DNA of 64,000 nt, taken from contig NZ_SMFN01000003.1 in the NCBI RefSeq assembly GCF_004349135.1, positions 1 to 64,000 of the forward strand, given 5' to 3'. The notes beneath the pieces are model-generated. The model ran no database searches. It was not told where the DNA came from and worked only from the letters and a program-made list of their open reading frames with translations. The translations under genes and the position numbers were made by a program. The DNA is from Flavobacterium sandaracinum. GTDB taxonomy: Bacteria > Bacteroidota > Bacteroidia > Flavobacteriales > Flavobacteriaceae. Below, in pieces: positions 8,216-16,686 of this stretch. Each line of letters begins with the position of its first letter. Position 1 is the stretch's first letter.

Positions 8216-9508
8216 ATGAAATATTACAGTTTAAACCATAACGCACCCAAAGTTTCTTTCAAAGAAGCCGTAATACAAGGATTAGCAACTGATAAAGGGT
8301 TGTATTTTCCTGAAACAATTACTCCTATACCACAAGATTTTTTTGATAACATCGAGAATTTAAGCAACGAAGAAATTGCTTTTCATGCGATTCAACAATT
8401 TGTGGGCGATGAAATCCCTACAGCCATTCTCAAAGAAATTATTGACGAAACCTTGTGTTTTGATTTCCCTTTAGTAGCAGTTGAAAAAGGAATCTATTCT
8501 CTTGAACTATTTCATGGTCCGACTATGGCTTTTAAAGACGTGGGTGCGAGATTCATGTCTCGTTGTTTGGCCTACTTTAACAAAGATAAAAAAGACAGCA
8601 AAAATACTGTTCTCGTGGCAACTTCCGGAGATACAGGAGGAGCTGTTGCCAGTGGTTTTTTAGGCGTTGCAGGCGTCGAGGTGGTAATTTTGTATCCTTC
8701 AGGAAAAGTAAGCGACATTCAGGAAAAACAATTAACAACTTTAGGTCAAAATATAAAAGCGCTAGAAGTCGATGGCGTTTTTGATGATTGTCAGGATATG
8801 GTCAAAAAAGCGTTCTTGGACGAAAGTCTGAAACACAAAAACCTAACTTCGGCAAATTCGATTAATATCGCGCGTTGGTTGCCACAAATGTTTTATTTTT
8901 TCTTTGCTTACAAAGCTTTAAAAAAACAAAACAAGGAATTGGTTTTTTCTTGTCCAAGTGGAAATTTCGGGAATATTTGCGCTGGGATTATTGCTAAAAA
9001 ATTGGGCTTACCTATTCAACATTTTGTGGCCTCGACTAATATAAATGATACAGTTCCAAGGTTTTTAGAAAACGGTGTTTACGATCCGAACCCTTCTACA
9101 GCTACGATTTCTAATGCGATGGACGTAGGAAATCCAAGTAACTTTATTCGCATTCAAGAAATGTATCAAAATGATTTAGAGCAATTTAAAAAAGATTTTT
9201 CGTCTTATACGTTTACTGATGAAGAAACCAAAATAGCCATGAAAACTATTTTCAAAATCGACGGCTATATAGCTGAACCGCACGGAGCCGTGGGCTACTT
9301 AGGGCTAAAGAAAGAAATGAAAAACTACCCCAATGCGATTGGAATTTTCTTAGAAACTGCTCATCCAATTAAATTTTTGGATGTGGTTGAACCTATTTTA
9401 AATGTAAAACTACCCATTCCTGCACAAATTGAAAGTGTGATGAATAAAGAAAAAGTCCGCACAAAAATTAGCACTTATGAGGATTTGAAAGCATTTTTAG
9501 AATCATAA
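8216..9508 (+). CDS. thrC: Threonine synthase
   Basis: This 430-residue PLP enzyme converts O-phosphohomoserine to L-threonine, the last step of the pathway. Lys107 in GPTMAFKDVGARFM is the expected cofactor Schiff-base lysine, and VATSGDTGGAVASGF is the phosphate-binding region. The N-terminus MKYYSLNHNAPKVSFKEAV matches the family. The 127-bp spacer after thrB contains a C-rich then G-rich stretch (about 8162-8198) but no convincing terminator, so co-transcription with thrA and thrB is likely. Confidence 0.95.
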   Translation: MKYYSLNHNAPKVSFKEAVIQGLATDKGLYFPETITPIPQDFFDNIENLSNEEIAFHAIQQFVGDEIPTAILKEIIDETLCFDFPLVAVEKGIYSLELFHGPTMAFKDVGARFMSRCLAYFNKDKKDSKNTVLVATSGDTGGAVASGFLGVAGVEVVILYPSGKVSDIQEKQLTTLGQNIKALEVDGVFDDCQDMVKKAFLDESLKHKNLTSANSINIARWLPQMFYFFFAYKALKKQNKELVFSCPSGNFGNICAGIIAKKLGLPIQHFVASTNINDTVPRFLENGVYDPNPSTATISNAMDVGNPSNFIRIQEMYQNDLEQFKKDFSSYTFTDEETKIAMKTIFKIDGYIAEPHGAVGYLGLKKEMKNYPNAIGIFLETAHPIKFLDVVEPILNVKLPIPAQIESVMNKEKVRTKISTYEDLKAFLES

Positions 9509-9684
9509 TGCAATCTTGATTCCCTATTATGAAACCACCTATACCTTTCACTCTGCCGATTTTTTTTTAAAATAATAAATTGATTTTAAGTTTCTCATCC
9601 CTTTAAATTTTGTTTTTAAAACACATTTTGGCTTATTAAATTTTTAGGCCAGGAATCTGCTGACAAATAAGAAATGTTATTTAG

Positions 9685-9751
9685 ACCCGACAGCAGCGGC
9701 ATCCTTTTGTGCCGACTTTTCAGCGCAAAAGATATAGCGCATGGCGGGAGA
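9685..9751 (+). repeat. Diverged copy of Flavobacterium-type interspersed repeat
   Basis: The segment carries GGCATCCTTTT near 9698-9708 and AAAAGATA near 9727-9734, flanking a short centre, followed by GGCGGGA. The same landmarks in the same order occur at 59577-59673 (GGCATCCTTTT, then AAAAGATA, then AGCCCGACC) and, reversed, at 35041-35120. This copy is the shortest and most diverged of the three. Confidence 0.5.
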
Positions 9752-10000
9752 ACTGGTCTTGAAAAACCGAAAAAATTGTACTCCTAATGCAACTGCTGAA
9801 TGGTTGCCTATTTCTTTACTTTTTTTCTTTCAAAATAATGATGGTACAACTGCAGAAAATTAATTGAGATAAAACGATTTCAGCAAATAACTTTCGCGCC
9901 CATTTTACCTAAAAATGAACATGCTAAACCGCTATAAATTAAAAATTTAGAACAGATCCTAAATACTAAATTTACAAGAAAAATAAATTAAATAGACCTA

Positions 10001-10031
10001 TTGATAAAGCCATTAATTTTATCTACTTTTG
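10001..10031 (+). promoter_or_regulatory. Strong candidate promoter with long untranslated leader
   Basis: TTG at 10001-10003 and TACTTTTG at 10024-10031 are separated by 20 bases, matching both parts of the Bacteroidetes promoter (-33 TTG, -7 TAnnTTTG). The next clear gene starts at 10235, so the transcript would have a 5' region of about 200 bases whose content is unexplained. Confidence 0.5.
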
Positions 10032-10234
10032 CAATCAAATTGAGCAATCCAATTTAGGTTTCAACCTGGTAATAAAAAGCTTAGTTTTCATAAAGCAAAA
10101 TTGGCAGCTATTCAATACTGGTTTGCTCTTGTTAGAAACAAAAATCTTCGGATTTATGCATTACCTCAAGCATCACTACCGCACAAATTAGTTACCCTTA
10201 TATTAACAAATTTTTAAAAAACACGAAGAAGTTT

Positions 10235-11659
10235 ATGACAGATCAAAACATGAATGAAGTTAGTTTTGAAATTGAGGTATTAGATAAGCATAAAGAATAT
10301 AGGAACCAGTATCAATCCAATGATTTTTACTGGGGAGTAGGCATCGAAAATGAATGTTATTTAGAATTTGATAATCAACGTATCGTTGACAAAAATTTCT
10401 TATTAACAAATGGCATACGTGAAAAATATAGCGTCAACCATTTTAAAAATTACAAAGAAAACGTATTCGAAAATTCGCTACTCAAAATATTAACAGACAG
10501 AGAGTATGCAATCCCTGTTTTAATGAACTCCCATTCGTTTACAAAAACAGATGTAAACAATCAACATAAAGTTTTAGATCCCATAGACAATGAGCCAAAC
10601 CCAGAATACATTGGGGAAAGTATTTTTGAAATATTACAAAAACACAATAACTATTTCATTGACGAACATCAAAAAAAATTCATTTTTGATGGTGACACCA
10701 TTGAATTTGTAACGCAGGATTTTTACAAAAAAGATATCGATACTGTCATTGCGGAACTAGCAAATATAAAGCAAGAATTTACAGTAAACTTGCAACAACT
10801 ATTACTAAAAGAAAATATATTTTCGCAATTTGGCAACATAAAAATCTGCTCGGAAAATCATCCTTTTGCCATATTTGTTTCTAATAATGAAAATTATTCT
10901 GTTTTCAATAACATGACTTATCATTTTAATTTAACGATTCCAACAGAGTTAAATAAGGAAGGTGAAATTAAAGACAAAGTAGATTTTATCAAAAAACATC
11001 AGCGTACGATTCGGTTATTTCAATGGTTGAGTCCGTTGTTTATGATCAAATTTGGATCCTCTGACTTTCTATCCCATAACGACAGTAGCGTTAACTTAAC
11101 CAAGGCATCACAACGTTGTGCTATGTCAAGGTACATAGGGATTGGAACGTATGACACTAATGTTATGAAAACTGGAAAAATAGTCCAAATGGATTTTGAT
11201 GCGCATCCAATGCACGATAATCCGTTGTGGTGGGTGAATCGCTATTCTGAAATATCAGATTATGAGAAAATCGATAAAATTGGACTTGATGTAAATTTTC
11301 ACAAACACAAAAATCACGGTATTGAGTTTCGAATATTTGATTATTTTAATGAAAAACACCTCAAGGAAGTTTTAAATTTTCTGATTTTCATTATGGATCA
11401 TGCCATATTAAACGAAATCGAAAATCCGATTTGCGATTTAGAATGGAATAACTTTGTCTATGAATCTATTGTTCATGGAAAAGAAACGGCAGTCCCAGCA
11501 AACCTTATTTCTCTTTTAGAAAACATATTGTCTATAACTATAGAATCTAATGACCCTATTGCAATCTATAGTCAAATATATGCTAGTTTACATGATCGAT
11601 ATTATGAAAATGGTTTTTGTAGTTCCTTACTAATTACTAAAATTGCAGTAGCAGTGTAA
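10235..11659 (+). CDS. Putative amidoligase-like protein of unknown function
   Basis: No confident family match was recalled for this 474-residue protein. It is soluble, with no signal peptide. GVGIENECYLEF at residues 34-45 resembles the first strand of glutamine-synthetase-fold amidoligases (G-[IV]-E-x-E). TYHFNLTIP with His230 and HGIEFRIFDYF at 361-371 fall where those enzymes place their histidine and E-x-R metal or ATP ligands. If correct, it would join an amine to a carboxylate with ATP. It has its own promoter and a shared terminator with the convergent gene at 11745, an SH3 and cysteine-peptidase-like protein. The enzymatic assignment is an inference from short motifs only. Confidence 0.5.
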   Translation: MTDQNMNEVSFEIEVLDKHKEYRNQYQSNDFYWGVGIENECYLEFDNQRIVDKNFLLTNGIREKYSVNHFKNYKENVFENSLLKILTDREYAIPVLMNSHSFTKTDVNNQHKVLDPIDNEPNPEYIGESIFEILQKHNNYFIDEHQKKFIFDGDTIEFVTQDFYKKDIDTVIAELANIKQEFTVNLQQLLLKENIFSQFGNIKICSENHPFAIFVSNNENYSVFNNMTYHFNLTIPTELNKEGEIKDKVDFIKKHQRTIRLFQWLSPLFMIKFGSSDFLSHNDSSVNLTKASQRCAMSRYIGIGTYDTNVMKTGKIVQMDFDAHPMHDNPLWWVNRYSEISDYEKIDKIGLDVNFHKHKNHGIEFRIFDYFNEKHLKEVLNFLIFIMDHAILNEIENPICDLEWNNFVYESIVHGKETAVPANLISLLENILSITIESNDPIAIYSQIYASLHDRYYENGFCSSLLITKIAVAV

Positions 11660-11684
11660 AGGTTAATAGGAATTAAATATTACA

Positions 11685-11724
11685 AAAAAGACTTCTGTAC
11701 CACTAGAGTACAGAAGTCTTTTTT
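11685..11724. terminator. Bidirectional intrinsic terminator
   Basis: A perfect stem AAAAGACTTCTGTAC with a seven-base loop is bounded by an A-run and a T-run, so it can stop transcription from both sides. It lies between the convergent genes ending at 11659 and 11745. Confidence 0.85.
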
Positions 11725-11744
11725 ATTTAAAATGCCTTTACTAT

Positions 11745-12653
11745 TTAATCATGATAGTAAAAGATAGCAGATGAATATCCTTTTTCAGGATCTTTACTAT
11801 CCCACCAATCCTTTCTAACTTCTGAAAAATAATTATAATTATCCATTCCCGCTTGAGATTGCAGCGGATAAATGACTTTGCCCTCTAACCGAAATGCCTT
11901 TTCAGTTTCAGTTTCTGGAACAACCACTACAACGTGCCCTGACTTATTTAATATGAATCGTTTAGCACAAATGACACCTACACCTCCATTAGCATTGACT
12001 TTCTTTTGCAGTGCATCAACATCACTGACTCTTTCCCAACCAAAAGTATTAGCCGATTGTAAAAACCAGTCATAAATATAATTAGAATAAAAAGGTCTTA
12101 CTGTTTCTCCAAAAACTAAGGGCACTTCGTTTCCGTTTTCAAGCGCTTCTATTGCTGTATCTGTCCATCTTAGTCTGGGAATATAGACTTTGGCAAAAAA
12201 GCAATAATCAAAGGTGTAGATATTACAGTAGGTATCAGAATCATCTTTTTCATATCTAAAACTTTTTGAAACATTGAGTGTGTCTATTATTTTTCGAATG
12301 GAAGATAGCTTGGATGCAACACTAGTTAAGTCTCTGAAAGGAATAGCTGGATCACCAAGCGGCTTGTAGGTTTCTAATTTGTTGTCCAGACTTCCTTTAG
12401 AACCTGGTTCAAAATTAGGCACTTCGATATCTGCAATTTGATCCATAGTCTCATCAACATGTTCAATATCTTGCGAAAATACAAAACCTTCTTTATCAGT
12501 ATTCAAAAGCTTTACTTTCCACCAATCTGAGGTCGTTTTCTCAATTAATTTAACAGTATGTCTAAAAGGGATTTGTGTTAAAATTTTAGAATTATCATTC
12601 GCCGACGGAAAATCCCTAAGATTTAATGACGAAGTTGCTACTCTATATTTCAT
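11745..12653 (-). CDS. SH3-domain protein with NlpC/P60-like cysteine peptidase features
   Basis: The 302-residue protein starts with a bacterial SH3 domain at about 1-65 (YRVATSSLNLRDFPS; WWKVKLLNTDKEGFV), a module that usually binds cell-wall peptide. The rest contains DTYCNIYTFDYCFF with Cys143, YIPRLRW, and KSGHVVVVVPE with His240. A Cys near a CN-x-F helix and a His in a GHV strand is the arrangement of papain-like NlpC/P60 or CHAP amidases. No signal peptide is visible, so it may act in the cytoplasm or be delivered by another route. It is convergent with the amidoligase-like gene. Peptidase function is inferred; the third catalytic residue was not identified. Confidence 0.55.
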   Translation of the reverse strand: MKYRVATSSLNLRDFPSANDNSKILTQIPFRHTVKLIEKTTSDWWKVKLLNTDKEGFVFSQDIEHVDETMDQIADIEVPNFEPGSKGSLDNKLETYKPLGDPAIPFRDLTSVASKLSSIRKIIDTLNVSKSFRYEKDDSDTYCNIYTFDYCFFAKVYIPRLRWTDTAIEALENGNEVPLVFGETVRPFYSNYIYDWFLQSANTFGWERVSDVDALQKKVNANGGVGVICAKRFILNKSGHVVVVVPETETEKAFRLEGKVIYPLQSQAGMDNYNYFSEVRKDWWDSKDPEKGYSSAIFYYHD

Positions 12654-13140
12654 ATTAATCTAATTTATAATCTAAAAATAATTAAATCGCAAAATACTAA
12701 AAACAACTAAGAAAGCATCAATAGAAACTACTATTTTACCACATTTTTAATAAAAAATCCAATTGCAAAAATTACTGGCATATTTACCTCAGCCCTGTAC
12801 AAGATTTTCCTTTTTTCTTCCAAGCCAAAATTGATGCTTTTTGGTACTTCTTTTTTTTCAATACATTTTCAAGAACCTCGCCGATTTAATTTCTATTAAC
12901 AAGAAATTATTATGCTGTAATCTCGCCTGCTTTGTCAAAATGAACATTGTTATTAATCTTAGAAATTTTTATTTTACCATGCCCTATTTCTTCTTTGCTG
13001 TTTTACTAATTTATTGACTACTTACCATTTATTACTTTTAAGGAAAAAAAATGGTAGTTCTAAATTAAAATAAAAGTGAAATCGTTGCTAAATAACTTCT
13101 TATTTATGAAAGGAAACACATCACATGTTTTTATTGCCAA
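12654..13140. other. 487-bp intergenic region without recognised features
   Basis: This AT-rich stretch lies upstream of the SH3 protein gene and downstream of the LigD-type phosphoesterase, both on the minus strand. It contains several pyrimidine-rich tracts but no frame with coding character, no convincing terminator and no full promoter match. Confidence 0.4.
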
Positions 13141-13701
13141 TTAACTTTTCAAACTGTCTATTGTAGTATCAGAAATCACGGATTGATCCTGCAACAAAAT
13201 GTCTTCCTGGGTTGCATATTCATCTTTTGCTTTTATCAGAAGCCACGAATTCTCTTTTTTAACTTTCAATTTCACTAATACGAATTCCCCTTTCAGTTTT
13301 TTGCCCTTTATGATAAATCGGAGATGGCCTTTTTGCAAACAGGCATTTAGATTCCCATAATTTTCATCATCAACTAGAATATAAGTTCCATTATCCCAAA
13401 CTATAACGTTTCCCGCACCGTAATTACCTTCAGGAATGGTTCCTTCAAAATTACGATAAGCATAAGGATGATCTTCCACCTGGATAGCTAGTCTTTTATG
13501 GGCAGGATTCATAGATGGCCCTTTAGGTATTGCCCAACTTTTTAAGACTCCTTCACTTTCTAACCTAAAATCGTAATGCAAGTGAGATGCAGCATGTTTT
13601 TGAACAACAAAAATCATTTCCGCCACTGATTTTTTTATTTTACCTTCTGGCTCAGCGGTGGATGCAAAATTGCGCTTTTGATTGTATTCATGTAAAGTCA
13701 T
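13141..13701 (-). CDS. Stand-alone LigD-type DNA 3'-phosphoesterase domain protein
   Basis: The 186-residue protein is a free-standing copy of the 3'-phosphoesterase (PE) domain found at the front of some LigD ligases, which trims ribonucleotides and 3'-phosphates at DNA ends. His36, His42, Asp44, Arg46, His78 and Tyr82 keep the same mutual spacing as the catalytic set of Pseudomonas LigD. The motif is KHAASHLHYDFRLE, followed by PKGPS and GTIPEGNYGAG. No ligase or polymerase domain follows, and no ku gene is near. It might act in end repair with ligases encoded elsewhere. A short acidic protein is encoded 35 bp upstream on the same strand. Confidence 0.88.
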   Translation of the reverse strand: MTLHEYNQKRNFASTAEPEGKIKKSVAEMIFVVQKHAASHLHYDFRLESEGVLKSWAIPKGPSMNPAHKRLAIQVEDHPYAYRNFEGTIPEGNYGAGNVIVWDNGTYILVDDENYGNLNACLQKGHLRFIIKGKKLKGEFVLVKLKVKKENSWLLIKAKDEYATQEDILLQDQSVISDTTIDSLKS

Positions 13702-13736
13702 TGCACTAGGATTCTAGTTTGTTTAAAAATGCAAGA

Positions 13737-14102
13737 TTAAATCTTATTCCCTGTATTCTCTTCTAAATCATTATGATTGTCGCCCCCAATACTGTAATGG
13801 TTATTTTCTTCATCCTCACTCCCTATTTTCTCTTGCTCATCATCTAATTCTGAACCGGGTATGTCCAAGTCGGCTCCAGTCTTATCATCTTCAAAATCTT
13901 TTTCATTAAAATCCGTAACATTATTAATTTCAACAGGTATTTTCTTTTTAGAAATATCCTCTGGATTAATATCGCTTTCCTTGTGAAATTTATTGTAAAT
14001 ATCTTCACTTGGTGGATACAAAAGGGAATCTGGCACTTTGTTTTTATCTAATTTTTCTGACTTAGCTGCATTTGACTCTGATTTATCATTTTGATTTTCC
14101 AT
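13737..14102 (-). CDS. Acidic, low-complexity protein of unknown function
   Basis: This 121-residue protein is rich in Asp, Glu, Asn and Lys and has no signal peptide, membrane segment or recognisable fold; it is probably disordered. It begins MENQNDKSESNAAKSEKLDK and ends in a stretch dominated by DDEQEKIGSEDEENN. It precedes the LigD-type phosphoesterase on the same strand with 35 bp between them, so the two may be co-transcribed. The frame is clean and the composition differs from chance AT-rich translation, which supports a real gene. Function is unknown. Confidence 0.6.
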   Translation of the reverse strand: MENQNDKSESNAAKSEKLDKNKVPDSLLYPPSEDIYNKFHKESDINPEDISKKKIPVEINNVTDFNEKDFEDDKTGADLDIPGSELDDEQEKIGSEDEENNHYSIGGDNHNDLEENTGNKI

Positions 14103-14525
14103 TAGACTTTTTATTTAATTATTGATTACTAAGTTACTCATTTTTGTTCAAAAGTGTGTTTTATTTAACTCTAAAAGTAGCAATTCCTGCCAAAAACAAG
14201 AGACAAAACCCGCGCTAGATTTATTAAATTAACATTAATTCCAAAAAACAATGGGCGACCGAAGTAGTTGCCTATTCCTTTATCATTTCGAAAAAGAAAG
14301 ACGCTACATTATTTTGAAACATTTGCTTTAATCTTCATTTAATGACTTATATCATATAATAAGCAGTATTAATTAGCGACCTTTAGATATATTAATTATT
14401 GATTTATAGCTAATTATATTTACTGTCGATTGACAACTAAATAAATTTTAATAGTGAACGAATTAAAAATTTAAAGCCTTACGATTAATTTAAAAATGAT
14501 TTGGGACTATAACCTTTAATAAAAA
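14103..14525. other. 423-bp divergent intergenic region
   Basis: Between the acidic-protein gene (minus) and the alcohol dehydrogenase gene (plus). It should hold both promoters, but no full TAnnTTTG match with a fitting spacing was found on either strand. The sequence is AT-rich with no coding frame. Confidence 0.35.
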
Positions 14526-15584
14526 ATGAAAATGAAACAGACTAAAACAATTAAAGCACTTGTATATGATGGACCAGGTAAGATTGAGTTGAAAGAGGTG
14601 CCATTTCCTAAAATTGAAAAAAGCACTGATGCAGTGGTGAAAATACTTAAAACGACTATTTGTGGTACAGACTTAGGTATATTACACGGAAAAACTCCAT
14701 CGGTGAAACCGGGAACTACATTAGGTCATGAGGGCGTTGGTGTAATAGAAGAAATTGGTACTTCTGTCCGGAATTTTAAAAAAGGAGACCATGTCATAAT
14801 CTCCTGTATCACTTCAGATGGCAGTTGCGAATACTGTAAAAAACAAATGTACGCTCATTGTGAGGACGGCGGTTGGATTTTAGGGCATCTTATTAATGGC
14901 ACACAGGCAGAATACGTTCGGATTCCACATGCGGATAACAGCCTCTATCTGATACCAGACGGATCTGATGAAGAAGCGCTGGTAATGCTGAGTGACATTT
15001 TACCTACAGGACATGAAATTGGTGTGATTAATGGCGGAGTAAAACCAGGAGACACCATTGCGATTGTAGGAGCCGGTCCTATAGGAATGTCAGCCTTACT
15101 TACGGCTCAGTTCTACTCTCCGGCAAAAATCTATATGATCGACATCGATGAAAATCGTTTGGAAATGGCCAAAAAATTTGGAGCTACGCATACCATTAAT
15201 TCTACCAAAGAAGATGTCACAAAAAGAATTCAATCAGAAACAAAAGATGGTGTAGATGTAGCTATTGAAGCCGTTGGAGCGCCAGCTACCTTTGATATAT
15301 GCCAAAAAATTGTTCGCCCCGGCGGACACATTGCCAATATAGGAGTGCATGGAAAGCCAGTAGAACTGCAAATTCAGGATCTCTGGATCCAAAACATCAC
15401 GATAACAATGGGATTAGTAAACACCAATACTACTCCAATGCTTTTAAAAACAGTTTCCTCCGGTAAATTAGAACCTTCTAAACTGATAACTCATCATTTT
15501 AAATTGAAAGAGGTCCTAGAAGCGTATGAAGTATTTGGCAATGCAGGAAAAGAGAAAGCAATGAAAGTAATTATTGAGCCGTAA
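14526..15584 (+). CDS. Zinc-dependent alcohol dehydrogenase (medium-chain family)
   Basis: The 352-residue cytoplasmic oxidoreductase has catalytic zinc ligands Cys46 (TTICGTDLG) and His68-Glu69 (GHEGVG). A structural zinc site has four cysteines at 94, 101, 104 and 112, with a wider first gap than usual. The Rossmann loop is AIVGAGPIG at residues 179-187. The layout TTICGTDLGILHGKTP and the C-terminal region resemble bacterial isopropanol- or butanediol-type dehydrogenases, but the substrate cannot be told from sequence. It stands alone, upstream of the arsenic cluster with a 263-bp gap, and is probably a separate transcription unit. A second in-frame ATG is two codons in. Confidence 0.9.
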   Translation: MKMKQTKTIKALVYDGPGKIELKEVPFPKIEKSTDAVVKILKTTICGTDLGILHGKTPSVKPGTTLGHEGVGVIEEIGTSVRNFKKGDHVIISCITSDGSCEYCKKQMYAHCEDGGWILGHLINGTQAEYVRIPHADNSLYLIPDGSDEEALVMLSDILPTGHEIGVINGGVKPGDTIAIVGAGPIGMSALLTAQFYSPAKIYMIDIDENRLEMAKKFGATHTINSTKEDVTKRIQSETKDGVDVAIEAVGAPATFDICQKIVRPGGHIANIGVHGKPVELQIQDLWIQNITITMGLVNTNTTPMLLKTVSSGKLEPSKLITHHFKLKEVLEAYEVFGNAGKEKAMKVIIEP

Positions 15585-15821
15585 AAACGAGTAAGAATTT
15601 AAATTATTTTTTTTGTTATCATGCTCTGATGGGTAGCAATTATAAGATTTATTCTATCCCTAATGAATAAGTTAAAAGTAATGCAATCGAGAGGGATTCT
15701 CCATACTCCTTCTCCTTTGTGTTACTTTTTATTTTATAATTACAAAATAATAAAACCACTAAACCCTCAAAACTTAATGCTAATTTAACACCAAAAGTAA
15801 TCGTTGTTAGCTAATTAATCG

Positions 15822-15835
15822 TAATATTGCAATAT
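15822..15835 (+). promoter_or_regulatory. Palindromic ArsR operator overlapping a -7 box
   Basis: ATATTGCAATAT at 15824-15835 is a perfect 12-bp palindrome, 13 bp before the arsR ATG. It overlaps TAATATTG, a 7/8 match to the -7 consensus, with a TTG at 15804-15806 upstream. Repression by ArsR at this site, relieved by arsenite, is the usual logic of such clusters and is inferred here. Confidence 0.55.
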
Positions 15836-15847
15836 AAATATATAACG

Positions 15848-16180
15848 ATGGGAGTAACTAAAACACAACATTTTACAGAGGAGCAAAACGAACTGGCTGT
15901 ACTTGCAAAAGCATTAGGTCATCCTGCTCGTATTGCCATAATTGAACATCTTATAAAAGTTGACAGTTGCATCTGTGGAGACCTTGTAAACGAATTGCCT
16001 TTAGCACAACCTACTGTTTCGCAACATTTGAAGGAACTAAAAAATGCCGGGTTAATCAAAGGAAATTTCGAAGGGGCTTCAATTTGTTATTGCTTGAACG
16101 AAGAAGGGTTTGAAAAAATAAAAAGTTTTTTTTCCCTTATCAATACCTATTTAGAAAACAGGAAAGACCAATGTTGCTAA
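15848..16180 (+). CDS. arsR: ArsR-family metalloregulator
   Basis: This 110-residue winged-helix repressor opens the arsenic cluster. LAKALGHPARIAIIEHL and the recognition helix AQPTVSQHLKELKNAGL are typical of the family. Candidate arsenite ligands are Cys41 and Cys43 (DSCICGDL, equivalent to the ELCVCDL site) and the terminal Cys109-Cys110. The ATG at 15848 (MGVTKTQHF) is preferred over a TTG seven codons earlier, because the longer form would begin inside the palindromic operator. It is followed with short gaps by the DUF6428, arsC and acr3 genes. Confidence 0.93.
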   Translation: MGVTKTQHFTEEQNELAVLAKALGHPARIAIIEHLIKVDSCICGDLVNELPLAQPTVSQHLKELKNAGLIKGNFEGASICYCLNEEGFEKIKSFFSLINTYLENRKDQCC

Positions 16181-16199
16181 TTTTTAAATTATAAAAAAA

Positions 16200-16670
16200 A
16201 TGAAACTATCAGAAATTAAAAAAGAATTGAACGCGTTAGAAAACGTTGCTTTTATATTACCAAACGGAACGTATGTTCCAGAACATTTTCACGTAACGGA
16301 AGTAGGCTTAATTACCAGAAACTTCATTGATTGCGGTGGAAAAGTTCGAAAAGAGAACGTTGTGAATTTCCAGTTGTGGGATGCCAATGATTTTGATCAC
16401 CGACTTAAACCAAAAAAATTATTGGATATCATTGAACTATCTGAAAAAATTTTAGGAATTGAAGATCATGAAGTTGAAGTGGAGTTTCAAGGAGAAACAA
16501 TTGGTAAATACGACTTGGGTTTCAACGGAACGGACTTTACTTTAATCAACAAGCAAACCGCTTGTTTGGCTGAAGACCAATGTGGCATTCCTGCTGATAA
16601 ACAAAAAGTAAAATTGTCTGCAATCCCAACTCAAACGAATAGCTGCACGCCAGGTGGAGGCTGTTGCTAA
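16200..16670 (+). CDS. DUF6428 family protein in arsenic cluster
   Basis: The 156-residue soluble protein matches the DUF6428 family as I know it, which is often found between arsR and arsC in Bacteroidetes. It starts MKLSEIKKELNALENVAFILPNG and contains GTYVPEHFHVTEVGLITRNFIDCGG. The C-terminal tail has four or more cysteines (TACLAEDQCG and SCTPGGGCC), a possible arsenite or other thiophilic metal site. It is 19 bp after arsR and 16 bp before arsC. Its biochemical role is not established; a chaperone or sensor for arsenite is a guess from the cysteines and context. Confidence 0.8.
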   Translation: MKLSEIKKELNALENVAFILPNGTYVPEHFHVTEVGLITRNFIDCGGKVRKENVVNFQLWDANDFDHRLKPKKLLDIIELSEKILGIEDHEVEVEFQGETIGKYDLGFNGTDFTLINKQTACLAEDQCGIPADKQKVKLSAIPTQTNSCTPGGGCC

Positions 16671-16686
16671 TTCTTAAAACTATAAA

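Larger units (their letters stand above)
9509..10234. other. 726-bp intergenic region with repeat copy and promoter
   Basis: Between thrC and an amidoligase-like gene. It holds a diverged copy of the interspersed repeat (about 9685-9751) and a well-formed promoter (10001-10031). From about 10000 to 10190 one plus-strand frame is open for about 64 codons but has no early start codon, so it is not called as a gene. No terminator for thrC was recognised with confidence. Confidence 0.4.

Noticed and set aside
10000-10190. Startless open frame of about 64 codons before the amidoligase-like gene
   Set aside because: No early start codon, it overlaps the promoter, and no protein family was recognised; probably chance.
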